64,000 bases of DNA, taken from contig JBJECE010000018.1 in NCBI GenBank assembly GCA_051870755.1, forward strand, positions 1 through 64,000, in the 5' to 3' direction. Positions within the stretch are counted from its first letter, which is position 1, and every line of letters starts with the position of its first letter. The DNA is from W0P28-013 sp051870755 (GTDB taxonomy: Bacteria; Bacteroidota; Bacteroidia; Bacteroidales; Paludibacteraceae). The position numbers were made by a program, and so were the translations under genes. Positions 33,574 through 43,100 of this stretch are shown here, piece by piece. Below the pieces are notes generated by a model. That model did no database searches. It was given only the letters and a program-made list of their open reading frames with translations, and was not told the origin of the DNA.

Positions 33574-36138
33574 ATGGAAGTGAAAGTGAATCATGTAAAC
33601 GATCCAAGTTGGATTGAAGTTACAGTGAAAACCAGACTCCCCAAAAATTTGGAACGTCTGCACGAAATGTCGCTCAACTTGTGGTGGGTGTGGTCGGTAA
33701 GCGCCAAGTCGCTCTATCGCAGCATCGATGCCAAACTGTGGAGCCAAGTTCGCCACAATCCGGTGGCAATGCTCGAAAAAGTGAAAGTGGAGCGCTTTAA
33801 CGAACTCTCGCAAGATGCGAAATTTCTGAAAAATTTAGACGACGTTTACGCCGAATTTCGCGCTTACGTCGATACAAAACCGACTACGAAAAAACCGTCG
33901 GTGGCCTATTTCAGCATGGAATATGGCTTGACCGACCACCTGAAAATCTATTCGGGCGGTCTGGGTGTTTTGGCCGGCGACTACCTGAAAGAGGCGTCCG
34001 ACTGCAACATCGATATGACGGCCGTCGGTTTCCTCTATCGCTACGGTTACTTTACACAAACGCTGACGATGGACGGACAGCAGGTGGCCAACTACGAGGC
34101 GCAAAACTTCAACCGCCTGCCCATCACGCAAGTGAAGGACGAAAACGACCAACCGCTGGTGGTCGAAGTGCCTTATCCCGGACGTACGGTGTATGCCTAC
34201 GTTTGGCGCGTGGCTGTAGGACGTGTGTCGCTCTACCTGCTCGACACCGATATGGAGATGAACAGCGAGTGGGATCGTTCCATCACACACCAACTCTATG
34301 GCGGCGATTGGGAAAATCGTCTGAAACAAGAAATTATGCTCGGTATCGGCGGTATGTTGATGCTGAAAAAATTGGGCATCACCAAACAGGTTTACCACTG
34401 TAACGAAGGTCATGCCGCACTGATCAACGTGCAACGTTTGGTCGATTACGTGCAGAGCGGATTGAACATTTCGGAGGCTTTGGAAGTGGTGCGCTCGTCG
34501 TCGCTCTACACCTGCCACACGCCGGTGCCTGCCGGCCACGACGCTTTCGACGAAAGCCTGTTCGGTAAGTACATGGGCGAATATCCCGCCAAATTGGGCA
34601 TTTCGTGGCACGAATTTATCGACATGGGTCGCGAAAATCCGGGTAGCCAAGAGAAATTCTCGATGTCGGTTTTCGCCTGCAACATGAGTCAGGAAGTGAA
34701 CGGCGTAAGTTGGTTGCACGGCAAAGTGTCGCAAGAGATGTTCTCGCCCATCTGGAAAGGCTATCTGCCCGAAGAGTTGCACGTTAGTTACGTTACAAAC
34801 GGTGTACACATGCCCACTTGGGCGGCTTCGGAATGGAAAGCCGTGTACGAAAAATATTTCGGCAAGGAGTTCTATGCCGACCAATCGAACCTGAAAGTTT
34901 GGTCGAAAATCGATAGTGTGCCTGATGCCGAAATTTGGGCTACACGCACCGCGTTGAAGAACAAACTGATAGACTACATCAAAACGCAATTCCAAGAGAA
35001 TTGGCTGAAGACGCAGCAAGACCCGTCGAAAATCGTGTCGATACTCGACCGCATCAATCCGAATGCGCTGATTATCGGTTTCGGTCGTCGTTTTGCCACC
35101 TACAAACGTGCGCACCTGCTCTTCACCGACTTGGAGCGTTTGGAGCGCATTGTCAACGACCCGATTCACCCCGTGCAATTCCTCTACACCGGTAAGGCAC
35201 ATCCTGCCGATGGTGGCGGTCAGGCGTTGATCAAACGCATCATCGAAATTTCGCGTATGCCGCAATTCTTGGGCAAAATCATTTTCCTCGAAAACTACGA
35301 TATGCGCCTTGCCAAACGTTTGGTTTCGGGTGTGGACATCTGGCTGAACACACCGACTCGTCCGCTCGAAGCATCGGGCACATCGGGCGAAAAAGCCCAG
35401 ATGAACGGCGTGCTCAACTTCTCGGTGCTCGACGGTTGGTGGCTCGAAGGTTATGTCGAAGGTGCCGGCTGGGCGCTTACCGACAAGCGTACTTACGAAA
35501 ATCAGCAACATCAAGACCAACTCGATGCCGCTACGATTTACAGTATGCTCGAAAATGAGATTATTCCGCTCTATTTCGCCAAAAACACCAAAGGTTATTC
35601 GCCGGAATGGATTGCGTACATCAAAAAATCGATTGCCGAAATCACGCCGCGTTTCACCACAAAACGTATGATGGACGACTATATCGAACGTTTCTATGCG
35701 CCGCTGGCCAAACGTTCGGCAGCCCTCAAAGCCAACGATTGCGCCAAAGCCAAAGAAATCGCTGCTTGGAAACAACGCGTGGCTAAATATTGGGACGAGA
35801 TAGAAGTGAAATCGCTCGAAGTCAACAACTTCGGCCATATCGAAGTGGGCGACCGCTGCGAAATGGTGGCGCAAATCGACACTAAAGAGTTGAACGATTC
35901 GTGCATCGGTTTGGAATTGGTGATGACCTACACCGACGAAAAAGGCAAAATGCACATTTCGGAAAAACAGGAGTTCGATTTGGTGAAACGCGAAGGTTCG
36001 CTGCTGACGTTCAAACTCGAACACAACTTGGCGCAAGGCGGTACTTACAAATATGCGTTCCGCATGTTCCCGAAGAACGCCGACCTGCCGCATCGTATGG
36101 ACTTCTGCTACGTTCGTTGGTTGCAACGCACCAACTAA
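33574..36138 (+). CDS. Alpha-glucan (glycogen/maltodextrin) phosphorylase, GT35
   Basis: The protein has 854 residues. Residues about 1-110 are the DUF3417 domain typical of the alpha-glucan phosphorylase branch (RLHEMSLNLWWVWSVSA). The GT35 core includes YFSMEYGLTDHLKIYSGGLG, VYHCNEGHAALINVQR, VTNGVHMPTW and GFGRRFATYKRAHLL. The pyridoxal-phosphate lysine lies in EASGTSGEKAQMNGVLN, where many relatives read SGMKAALNG, followed by FSVLDGWWLEGY. The enzyme releases glucose-1-phosphate from alpha-1,4 chains in the cytoplasm. It ends at a strong terminator. Operon partner: glycogen synthase. Confidence 0.95.
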   Translation: MEVKVNHVNDPSWIEVTVKTRLPKNLERLHEMSLNLWWVWSVSAKSLYRSIDAKLWSQVRHNPVAMLEKVKVERFNELSQDAKFLKNLDDVYAEFRAYVDTKPTTKKPSVAYFSMEYGLTDHLKIYSGGLGVLAGDYLKEASDCNIDMTAVGFLYRYGYFTQTLTMDGQQVANYEAQNFNRLPITQVKDENDQPLVVEVPYPGRTVYAYVWRVAVGRVSLYLLDTDMEMNSEWDRSITHQLYGGDWENRLKQEIMLGIGGMLMLKKLGITKQVYHCNEGHAALINVQRLVDYVQSGLNISEALEVVRSSSLYTCHTPVPAGHDAFDESLFGKYMGEYPAKLGISWHEFIDMGRENPGSQEKFSMSVFACNMSQEVNGVSWLHGKVSQEMFSPIWKGYLPEELHVSYVTNGVHMPTWAASEWKAVYEKYFGKEFYADQSNLKVWSKIDSVPDAEIWATRTALKNKLIDYIKTQFQENWLKTQQDPSKIVSILDRINPNALIIGFGRRFATYKRAHLLFTDLERLERIVNDPIHPVQFLYTGKAHPADGGGQALIKRIIEISRMPQFLGKIIFLENYDMRLAKRLVSGVDIWLNTPTRPLEASGTSGEKAQMNGVLNFSVLDGWWLEGYVEGAGWALTDKRTYENQQHQDQLDAATIYSMLENEIIPLYFAKNTKGYSPEWIAYIKKSIAEITPRFTTKRMMDDYIERFYAPLAKRSAALKANDCAKAKEIAAWKQRVAKYWDEIEVKSLEVNNFGHIEVGDRCEMVAQIDTKELNDSCIGLELVMTYTDEKGKMHISEKQEFDLVKREGSLLTFKLEHNLAQGGTYKYAFRMFPKNADLPHRMDFCYVRWLQRTN

Positions 36139-36167
36139 AAACGTGCTGACATAGTCAGAAACAAAAG

Positions 36168-36200
36168 AGGCTGCCCGACAAAACTAGGCGGCCTTTTTTT
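36168..36200 (+). terminator. Intrinsic terminator of the glycogen operon
   Basis: AGGCTGCC (36168-36175) pairs with GGCGGCCT (36187-36194) over 8 bp with one T-G pair, followed by a T run to 36200. It lies 30 bases past the phosphorylase stop. Confidence 0.88.
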
Positions 36201-36227
36201 GTTGTTGTGCTTATTTCGATGGTGCTG

Positions 36228-36485
36228 TCAGTGCGTCTGTTGTGCCTTGTATTGCATCAGTGCGCGTGTCAGTTGGTCGGGGCACGAGGTGTTTTTGTAG
36301 CCGCATCGTATGCCGGCGAGTTTGGCGATGATGTCGTCCACTTTCATGCCGCGTACCAAGGCGCTGATGCCTTGCAGATTGCCGTGGCAGCCGCCAAAGA
36401 ACTCCACGTTGGTGAGCGTGTCGCCGTCTATTTCGAGGCGTATCAGCTGGCTGCAGGTGCCTTGTGTTTTGTAGTCGAATGTCAT
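36228..36485 (-). CDS. TSCPD-domain protein (TIGR03905 type)
   Basis: The protein has 85 residues and a single small domain. It has CSQLIRLEIDGDTLTNVEFF, then GGCHGNLQGISALVRGM, and closes with RCGYKNTSCPDQLTRAL, which contains the name-giving TSCPD motif. The same fold occurs at the C-terminus of some B12-dependent ribonucleotide reductases, where its cysteines may bind metal. Four cysteines are present (C11, GGC, RCG, SCPD). The function of stand-alone forms is unknown. It is a single gene with no clear operon partner. Confidence 0.9.
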   Translation of the reverse strand: MTFDYKTQGTCSQLIRLEIDGDTLTNVEFFGGCHGNLQGISALVRGMKVDDIIAKLAGIRCGYKNTSCPDQLTRALMQYKAQQTH

Positions 36486-36563
36486 AATTTTTCAGTTTGT
36501 TTTGTGTGTTACAGCCACGTTTCGATATTGTCGGGCGTAAGCAAAGATACGCTTATTTTTAAC

Positions 36564-36639
36564 TGAATCCAAATTTTTCGCGACTTTTTTGGAATCGATT
36601 CCTGAAAAGTTGCGACTTTTTTGGATTTTAATGCAGTGT
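36564..36639. repeat. 76-bp palindromic repeat element, copy A
   Basis: It is identical to 44719-44794 at 70 of 76 positions. The element is close to one long inverted repeat, centred on GAATCGATTC. Arms contain AATCCAAA and ACTTTTTTGG on the left and AAAAGTTGC and TTTTGGATT on the right. It lies in a gene-free 295-base gap between the TSCPD gene and a secreted hypothetical gene. No coding potential and no transposase nearby. Confidence 0.85.
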
Positions 36640-36780
36640 AACGATGCGGAAGCGAGTGCAATTATGGCATTTTATGTAACGTGGACAAAACGCTCTGATG
36701 CCCAAATCAAGTTGCAAAAAACGAGCCTGCAACATTAGTGCAGCCTCGTTTCGTGGCATAATATGCAATTTAAGCTGATT

Positions 36781-37410
36781 TTATCGTCGTTTCACTATTT
36801 TTTTGCCGTTTTGTATGTATATGCCGCGCGGCAGTCGGTCGATGTCGGTGCCGAGATATTGCCCCTGAATGCTGTAAATGCGTTTGTCGTTTGTCGGCGT
36901 GTCGCTGATGATGTGATGCAGCGTTGTGGTGGCGGGTAGCAGTCCGTATGAATAATCGAATTGGAGGAATACGGTCCCCCGCACGGGCAGTGTGTTGTAA
37001 TGGATGTCACCGGCCGCTATTTTGCGCAGATTGACATAAATTTGTGCGGTGTTAATCGTGTCGAAACGGAATCCGTTGCTTGGCGACAGCGTGATTGTTT
37101 GTTTGTACTCATAACCGCCTTCGAACACGGTGTCGGCAACGATAGTCCATGTGTCGTCGGTCGTTGGTCGTCGGTACCACACATACGACGACGCAGCGAT
37201 GTTGTAGGTGGTGTCGGCGGTGTACAGGCTGATGGCCGGTATTGTTTTTCCTGATCCATAATCGGCGAGAGTGAATAGGTCGCCGCGAGTGATGGTGGCG
37301 GAGGTGCTGTCCGGTGTTATGTCGGGTAAATCGATGTCGGGCAGCGTTTGCGCATGTGTTGCGAGGCCGACGGTTAATGTCAGGCTCACGAGAAGTTTGA
37401 TTTTGTTCAT
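36781..37410 (-). CDS. Secreted hypothetical protein with short C-terminal sorting-like motif
   Basis: The protein has 209 residues from MNKIKLLVSLTLTVGLATHA, a clear signal peptide; the ten residues before it in the open frame are not used. The mature part is beta-rich (VWYRRPTTDDTWTIVADTV, TITLSPSNGFRFDT), with an Ig-like feel. The last 33 residues, with IYSIQGQYLGTDI, then RLPRGIYIQNGKKIVKR, match the short C-terminal pattern (RxYxxxGxxL...RGIYIxNGKKI) found on many secreted Bacteroidales proteins. No function can be assigned. It lies next to the AraC regulator gene on the same strand, but a promoter gap separates them. Confidence 0.7.
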   Translation of the reverse strand: MNKIKLLVSLTLTVGLATHAQTLPDIDLPDITPDSTSATITRGDLFTLADYGSGKTIPAISLYTADTTYNIAASSYVWYRRPTTDDTWTIVADTVFEGGYEYKQTITLSPSNGFRFDTINTAQIYVNLRKIAAGDIHYNTLPVRGTVFLQFDYSYGLLPATTTLHHIISDTPTNDKRIYSIQGQYLGTDIDRLPRGIYIQNGKKIVKRR

Positions 37411-37504
37411 TGCACTACAAAAAAAAGTTTGACAGTGCAAAATTACGCTGTTTGTGCCATATCGGTACGGTTAAAACTTCGTTCCGTATGGTTGATTTGT
37501 GTTC

Positions 37505-38359
37505 TTATTCTTTGTTGTTTTTGCGGTAGTCGAGTGGTGCCATTCCTAAATGTTTTTTTGTAAACTTGCAAAAGAAACTGACATCGGGGAAATCCATACG
37601 ATATGCAATTTCTTTGATGCTGAGTTCTGTTTGGAGCAGGTAGTGTCGTATATGTCCGATGGTTATTTTGTGTATCCATTCGGAGGCGGTGCGTCCGCTT
37701 TTTTCTTTACAGACTGCCGATAGGTATTTGGGTGTAAGTAACAGTTTGTCGGCGTACCATCGTACTTCGCGTTCGGTATTGTCCGGTTTGTTCAGCAGGG
37801 TCATAAATTGGTGAAAGACATGGTCTTTTTGTCCGGTTTGCGTCATGCGTTCGTTGTCGGTGTGTGCAATTGCCATTGTTTCCATACCGCCTAAAATTTC
37901 GAATGCGGCCGCTTGGGCTGTAGTTCGTATAACGCGTTGCCGGTAGGGCGTTTGTCGGTCTTCGGCATAGACGCAAAGCAATCGGAAATAGGCGTCCATC
38001 AGTTGGCATTGGTAATCGGTGAGTGCCGCTACGGGATGATGTTGCACATAGCGTTGTTTTTCCCACCAATGGGGTTCCATGTGAAAACAGTCGGCGAGCA
38101 CTTCGTCGAACAAGTGTTCGCCTACACACAAGAGTTTACAGTGGAAATCGGGTGTGCGCATATAGTGCCCCAGCAGGCATTGCGGCATACATACCAACAA
38201 GTGGTTTTTGGTAACCAAAAATGTTTCGTCGTTGAGTGTTACTTGCAGTATGCCGGTTTCGCAATATAGCAGTATCAGGTAGTTGGTTACTGTTTCGGGT
38301 GCGAAACAAATCTCGTCCAAATTGTCCGAGATTACTAAGTCGGAGAAGGTTTTCAGCAT
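37505..38359 (-). CDS. AraC/XylS-family transcriptional regulator
   Basis: The protein has 284 residues from MLKTFSDLVIS (an upstream TTG is unlikely). Residues about 1-170 form the ligand/effector domain with a cupin-like start (VTLNDETFLVTKNHLLVCMP). Residues about 185-284 are two helix-turn-helix units: TPKYLSAVCKEKSGRTASEW and IKEIAYRMDFPDVSFFCKFT, closing with KKHLGMAPLDYR. It is transcribed away from the lipoprotein-efflux operon, which suggests that it controls that operon; this is an inference from position. TAATTTTG on the minus strand (38378-38385) could be its -7 box. Confidence 0.9.
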   Translation of the reverse strand: MLKTFSDLVISDNLDEICFAPETVTNYLILLYCETGILQVTLNDETFLVTKNHLLVCMPQCLLGHYMRTPDFHCKLLCVGEHLFDEVLADCFHMEPHWWEKQRYVQHHPVAALTDYQCQLMDAYFRLLCVYAEDRQTPYRQRVIRTTAQAAAFEILGGMETMAIAHTDNERMTQTGQKDHVFHQFMTLLNKPDNTEREVRWYADKLLLTPKYLSAVCKEKSGRTASEWIHKITIGHIRHYLLQTELSIKEIAYRMDFPDVSFFCKFTKKHLGMAPLDYRKNNKE

Positions 38360-38506
38360 AAACGTAGAATTTTGTTGCAAAATTATTGCTTTTTTGGATT
38401 ATTAAAAAGGTATAAATGTCTTTTTATGCGGTCTATAAGTTGTTTTATGGCTGAATTTACCCTACAAAAGGAGTTTTTGACAATCGTTGAATGCGTTGTG
38501 CGGTTG

Positions 38507-38514
38507 TACCTTTG
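38507..38514 (+). promoter_or_regulatory. -7 box of the efflux operon promoter
   Basis: TACCTTTG lies 34 bases before the first ATG of the operon. Candidate -33 boxes are GTTG (17 bases up) and TTTG (27 bases up); neither has ideal spacing, which would suit a promoter that needs an activator such as the divergent AraC protein. Confidence 0.5.
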
Positions 38515-38548
38515 CGCCCGATTTGTAACATTAAAAAGGATAATAGAA

Positions 38549-39103
38549 ATGAACAAAATTGCTCCGATGGCATTTGTGGCCATTGCTATGATGATGTGCA
38601 GCTGTGAGGATACGGCTGCCGTGCGTTCGGTTAAAGGAACGTATAGTTTCAAAACTTCGGGTCAGGCTGTGCTTGATAGTTTGGAGGGCGAGGCCAAGTC
38701 CATTGTGTTGGACGACGAGAGTGGCCAACTCGAATTAATCTCGTTGCACGATGCCGATAGTCTGCTGCTGACTTTCAACCAAATGGGTGGCGGCGTGTAC
38801 AGCAGTCGTGGCACGCTGAATGACAATGAGTTGCGATTTGAGCCCTATGCCCGTACCTATTCTGTTGTTACTACAATGACGGTGTACGATACGGTGCACA
38901 CGGTCATTGGCGGGGTTATCGGGGTCGATTCGATTTCCGGCCACACGGAAGTGGTCAACGATGTGTTTAATATCATAGTCAGTGGTGTGGGACGTGTGTA
39001 TGACCACAGTATCATCTTCCAACTGCGGTATGACGGCCGTTCGGAAACATCCGACAGGATATTTACGGCGGAGAATGTTCAAATGATAGCCAAAAAGAAC
39101 TGA
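38549..39103 (+). CDS. Lipoprotein of unknown function, first gene of efflux operon
   Basis: The protein has 184 residues from MNKIAPMAFVAIAMMMCSC; the longer open frame upstream covers the promoter. The lipobox is MCSC. The mature part is beta-rich: GTYSFKTSGQAVLDSL, LELISLHDADSLLLTFNQMG, YSVVTTMTVYDTVHTV, IIFQLRYDGRS. It resembles small calycin-like or lipocalin-type Bacteroidota lipoproteins in outline only; I recognise no family. Its TGA shares a base with the ATG of the adaptor gene, so the two are translationally coupled. This suggests that it acts with, or senses cargo of, the RND pump. Confidence 0.75.
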   Translation: MNKIAPMAFVAIAMMMCSCEDTAAVRSVKGTYSFKTSGQAVLDSLEGEAKSIVLDDESGQLELISLHDADSLLLTFNQMGGGVYSSRGTLNDNELRFEPYARTYSVVTTMTVYDTVHTVIGGVIGVDSISGHTEVVNDVFNIIVSGVGRVYDHSIIFQLRYDGRSETSDRIFTAENVQMIAKKN

Positions 39104-40131
39104 TGAAACGCCGGTATTATATATTGGTGTCGGGCGTATGTGCATTGCTGTTTGTGTCGTGCCAAATGCGCGAGCAAAAAACATACGAGCGTAAGCCCGT
39201 GCCTGTGCGTGTGTTGCGTGTCGATACGGCTACCATCGAACATAGCCGTATGTACATCGGTACGGTGGCTGAAAATGCCAACATTCCCTTAAGTTTTGTG
39301 TCGGGTGGAACGGTTACGTCGGTGGCTGTCAAAGCGGGGCAGTCTGTTACGGCCGGTCAGGTGTTGGCTACGGTGGACAATTCGCAGGCGCGTAGTCTGT
39401 TGGCCTCGGCACAAGCCAAATTGAAACAAGCCGAAGATGGCTATCGACGTGTAAATCAGGTATATCAATCAGGTGGCACTACCGAAGTCAAACTTGTGGA
39501 GGTGCGTACTCAACGTGACGAAGCCCGTTCGTTGGTGGCTACTTTGCAGAAACAACTGACAGATTGTACGCTTCGTGCGCCGCAAGATGGCACTATTGGT
39601 CGTTGCGACCTCAAAGTGGGCGAAAATGTGCTGCCTGGTCAGAAAATTATCACTTTGCTGGGCATGGAATCGCTCAACGTGCGCATCAGTGTGCCCGAAT
39701 CCGAAATGGTTTCGGTACATGTTGGCGACCGTGCCCGACTGATGGTGAACGCCTTGTCCGATAGTGTGTTTTGCGGTACGGTTACCGAACGCGCTTTGAT
39801 GCCCAATAGCATGACGCACGCCTACGAGGTAACGATTGCGTTGGATTGTTCCGCATCGACATCATTGCTTCTGCCCGGCATGGTGTGTCGTGTGGTGTTG
39901 GATGCACAAGCCGTGAAAGGGCATTTATTGCCGGGGGAATGTATTCAGATAGGTCGAGATGGCACGACGGTATGGTTGGTGCGCGATGGACGAGCCATCC
40001 GTACTGTTGTCGAGACAGGCCATTTTGTTCGTAACGGGGTGCTGGTTACAAATGGTTTGTGTGCCGGCGATCAAGTGGTCATCTCCGGTTTCCAAAAACT
40101 CTATAACGGGTGCGATGTAACGGTTCATTAA
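39103..40131 (+). CDS. RND efflux periplasmic adaptor (membrane fusion protein)
   Basis: The protein has 342 residues. The lipoprotein signal ends at LLFVSC, as in AcrA-type adaptors. A barrel-sandwich (lipoyl-like) domain is split around a short helical hairpin: PLSFVSGGTVTSVAVKAGQS and RAPQDGTIGRCDLKVGENVL, with the hairpin LLASAQAKLKQAEDGYRRV between. Beta-barrel and membrane-proximal domains follow. It links the inner-membrane pump to the TolC channel. Position between the lipoprotein and pump genes and near-zero spacing support a single operon. Confidence 0.92.
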   Translation: MKRRYYILVSGVCALLFVSCQMREQKTYERKPVPVRVLRVDTATIEHSRMYIGTVAENANIPLSFVSGGTVTSVAVKAGQSVTAGQVLATVDNSQARSLLASAQAKLKQAEDGYRRVNQVYQSGGTTEVKLVEVRTQRDEARSLVATLQKQLTDCTLRAPQDGTIGRCDLKVGENVLPGQKIITLLGMESLNVRISVPESEMVSVHVGDRARLMVNALSDSVFCGTVTERALMPNSMTHAYEVTIALDCSASTSLLLPGMVCRVVLDAQAVKGHLLPGECIQIGRDGTTVWLVRDGRAIRTVVETGHFVRNGVLVTNGLCAGDQVVISGFQKLYNGCDVTVH

Positions 40132-40148
40132 CACTTTTAAGGCAAAAA

Positions 40149-43100
40149 ATGCGTATGAAAAACAAGGTTCGTGACCATATTCAGTCGGCTATGGTTTCTC
40201 ACAATGTCGTGCTTTTCCTGCTGCTGTGTCTGACGGCATTTGGTGTATGGTCGTTGCCGCGCATGAACAAAGACGAGTTTCCGGCCTTTACCATTCGTCA
40301 AGGGGTAGTGGTGGCTGTGTATCCCGGTGCTACAGCCGAGGAGATAGAAGCCGAAGTAACCGGGTCGTTGGAGCAGTTTTTGTTTACCTATCCCGATATT
40401 GATAAGGAATTGACCTATTCGGTTACCGAAGATGGCGTGGCGTATATCTTTGTCGAATTGCGCAAGTCCGTTACCGACAAAGATGCTGTGTGGGCAAAAG
40501 TGCGCGCCGGTTTGGACCTGTTTCGGAAGACCTCGTTGCCGCAGGGAGTGCTGCAAGTGGTTGTGGTCGATGACTTTGGCAGTACATCGAGTATGCTGCT
40601 TGCTGTGGAGTCGGCCGAGCGTACACCGCGCGAATTGGAGGGTTACGCCAAAGATTTGTGTGCTCGTTTGCGTACTATTCCCGCCATGGGCAAGGTGAAA
40701 ATTATCGGTCAACAGCAGGAGGAAATTGCTGTCGAAATTGACCCCGACCGTTTGTCGGCCTACAATATCGACCAAACGGCACTGATGGCTTCGTTGGCTA
40801 CGCAGGGCTTTCGGACTGTTTCGGGCAGTATGGGCAATGCCGCCGGCGGCGCGTTGTTGCATGTCAATTCGCCTATGCAGTCAGAGTACGAAATCGGTGA
40901 CCAAATCGTCTTTTTCAATCCTGTTGATGGCAGTGTCATCCATTTGCGGGATATTGCGACCATCAGCAGGCGGTATAGCCATGCCGAGCAGTTTGTCAAT
41001 TACTACGAAAATGGCAAGGCACCGTGTCTGATCATTGATATGCAGATGGTAGATGATAATAATATTGTGGCGTTCGGCGACGAAATAGAACGTGTGTTGG
41101 AGGAAGCCCGCAACGAAATGCCCGCCGACTTGCGTTTTCACCGCATCACCGACCAACCAAAGGTGGTGGACGATTCGGTGCGTTCGTTTTTGCACGACAT
41201 TGTACTCAGTATCGCGGTGGTCATTCTTGTCATGCTGATGTTGTTTCCGTTGCGGACGGCACTTGTGGCCGGCAGCGGCATCCCGATTTGCATTTTTATT
41301 ACTATGGGGGCGATGTATTTGTTTGGAATCCAATTACATACGGTTACGCTTGCAGCACTCATTGTGGTCCTTGGCATGTTGGTGGACAATTCGGTTATTG
41401 TTATCGATGGCTATTCCAACGCGCTCGAACAAGGTTATTCGCGTTGGTATTCGGCAGCCGTTTCCACCAAAGAGTTGTTTGTGCCGATGGTAGTGGCTAC
41501 ATTTTCTATTGCGGCCATGTTTTTCCCGATGACACACATTATTACAGGGCCGGTCGGCGACTTTGTGCAACTGTTTCCGTGGACGGTGCTGTTTGCGCTG
41601 ATAGCCAGCATTGTTTATGCTGTTTGGTTTACGCCGTATCTGTGTGTGGCGTTCATCAAACCGCAGCGTAAGGGAACACAAAGTTTTTTTGCCAAAATCC
41701 AAAATCGTTTCTTTGCATGGTTGCAAACGGCTTACGAAAAACTGCTCGCTGTCTGTTTCCGACTGCCGTGGCTGACGCTTACCGTAACGTTCGGGTTGGT
41801 AGGGTTGGGCATTTTTTTGTTCACGCAGGAGAATGTGCAGATGATGCCGAAAGCCGATCGTAATTGTTTTGCTGTCGAGATTCATCTGAACGATGGCTCG
41901 TCGGTGGACGAAACAGCGTTGGTGGCCGATTCGCTCGCTCGTATGATGGAAGCCGACCCGCGCGTAACGAGTGTTACCTCGTTTGTCGGCATGGCATCGC
42001 CGCGGTTTCATGCCACTTACGCGCCTCAGATTTCAAAACCGTCGTATGCCCAATTCATTGTCAATACGGTTTCGTGTCGGGCGACCGAGGAGTTGCTCGA
42101 TGAGTACCAAACTACCGGCGAACACCTTTTTACAAACGCCTATATTCGGTACAAACAGATGGATTATCAGGCTGTTAATGCTCCTGTCGAGGTCTATTTT
42201 ACGGGCGATGAAACACCTATTGTGGCGGCCTATATGGAGGAACTTAAGGCTTATCTGTCGGCCAAACCCGAACTGATGTGGGTACATTCCGACTACGACG
42301 AAACCGTGCGCAATGTCGCTATCAATCTGATTCCCGAAGAGGCTGAACGCTTGGGTGTTACGCAGGCGATGTTGTCGGTATATCTCAGTTCCGCCATGGG
42401 CGGCCAACCCGTTACCACGTTGTGGGAGGATGATTACGGTATTCCCGTGGTACTCTATCGCGCTGGACTCGATACGCTTGATTATCAATCTCTTGGCGAA
42501 ATGCTTGTGCCAACAGCCTATCCCGAAGTGTGGGTGCCGCTGCGCCAAGTGGCAACACTTGCACCCGAATGGCACCACTCTGTTATCGGTCATCGCAACA
42601 ACGTGCGTACCGTTACGCTGTCGTGCGATTTGCATGGAGCCGCTGCGCAAGCCGCTGTGCAGAAGGATATCGATGCCTGGTTGGCTGAACATCCGGCGCC
42701 CGAAGGCGTCGCCGTGTCGATGGGCGGACTCACGAAAAACAATAACGACCTGATGCCCGAAATAATCGGCACGTTGGCGAGTGCATTGTTGGTGATGTTT
42801 GTGGTGCTGCTCTATCATTTCAAAAAGATTTCTATTTCGTTATTGACACTTGCGTCAAGCGTGTTGGTGGTTTTTGGCTCGTTTTTCGGCTTGTATATTT
42901 TCGGGTTGGATGTCTCTATTACGGCGATTCTCGGTATGGTATCGCTCATCGGAGTGATTGTCCGTAATGCCATTATGATGTATGAATATGCCGAAGAACA
43001 GCATTTCGGACCGCGTAAACTTTCGGCGCGCGATGCAGCCTACGAGGCCGGTTTGCGCCGTATGCGTCCGATATTTCTGACTTCGGCCACGACGGCTTTG

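Noticed and set aside
33835..36126. 763-codon open frame opposite the alpha-glucan phosphorylase gene
   Set aside because: It mirrors the codon pattern of a real, fully recognised gene on the other strand; it is rich in His/Phe/Val with no known domain or ribosome site.
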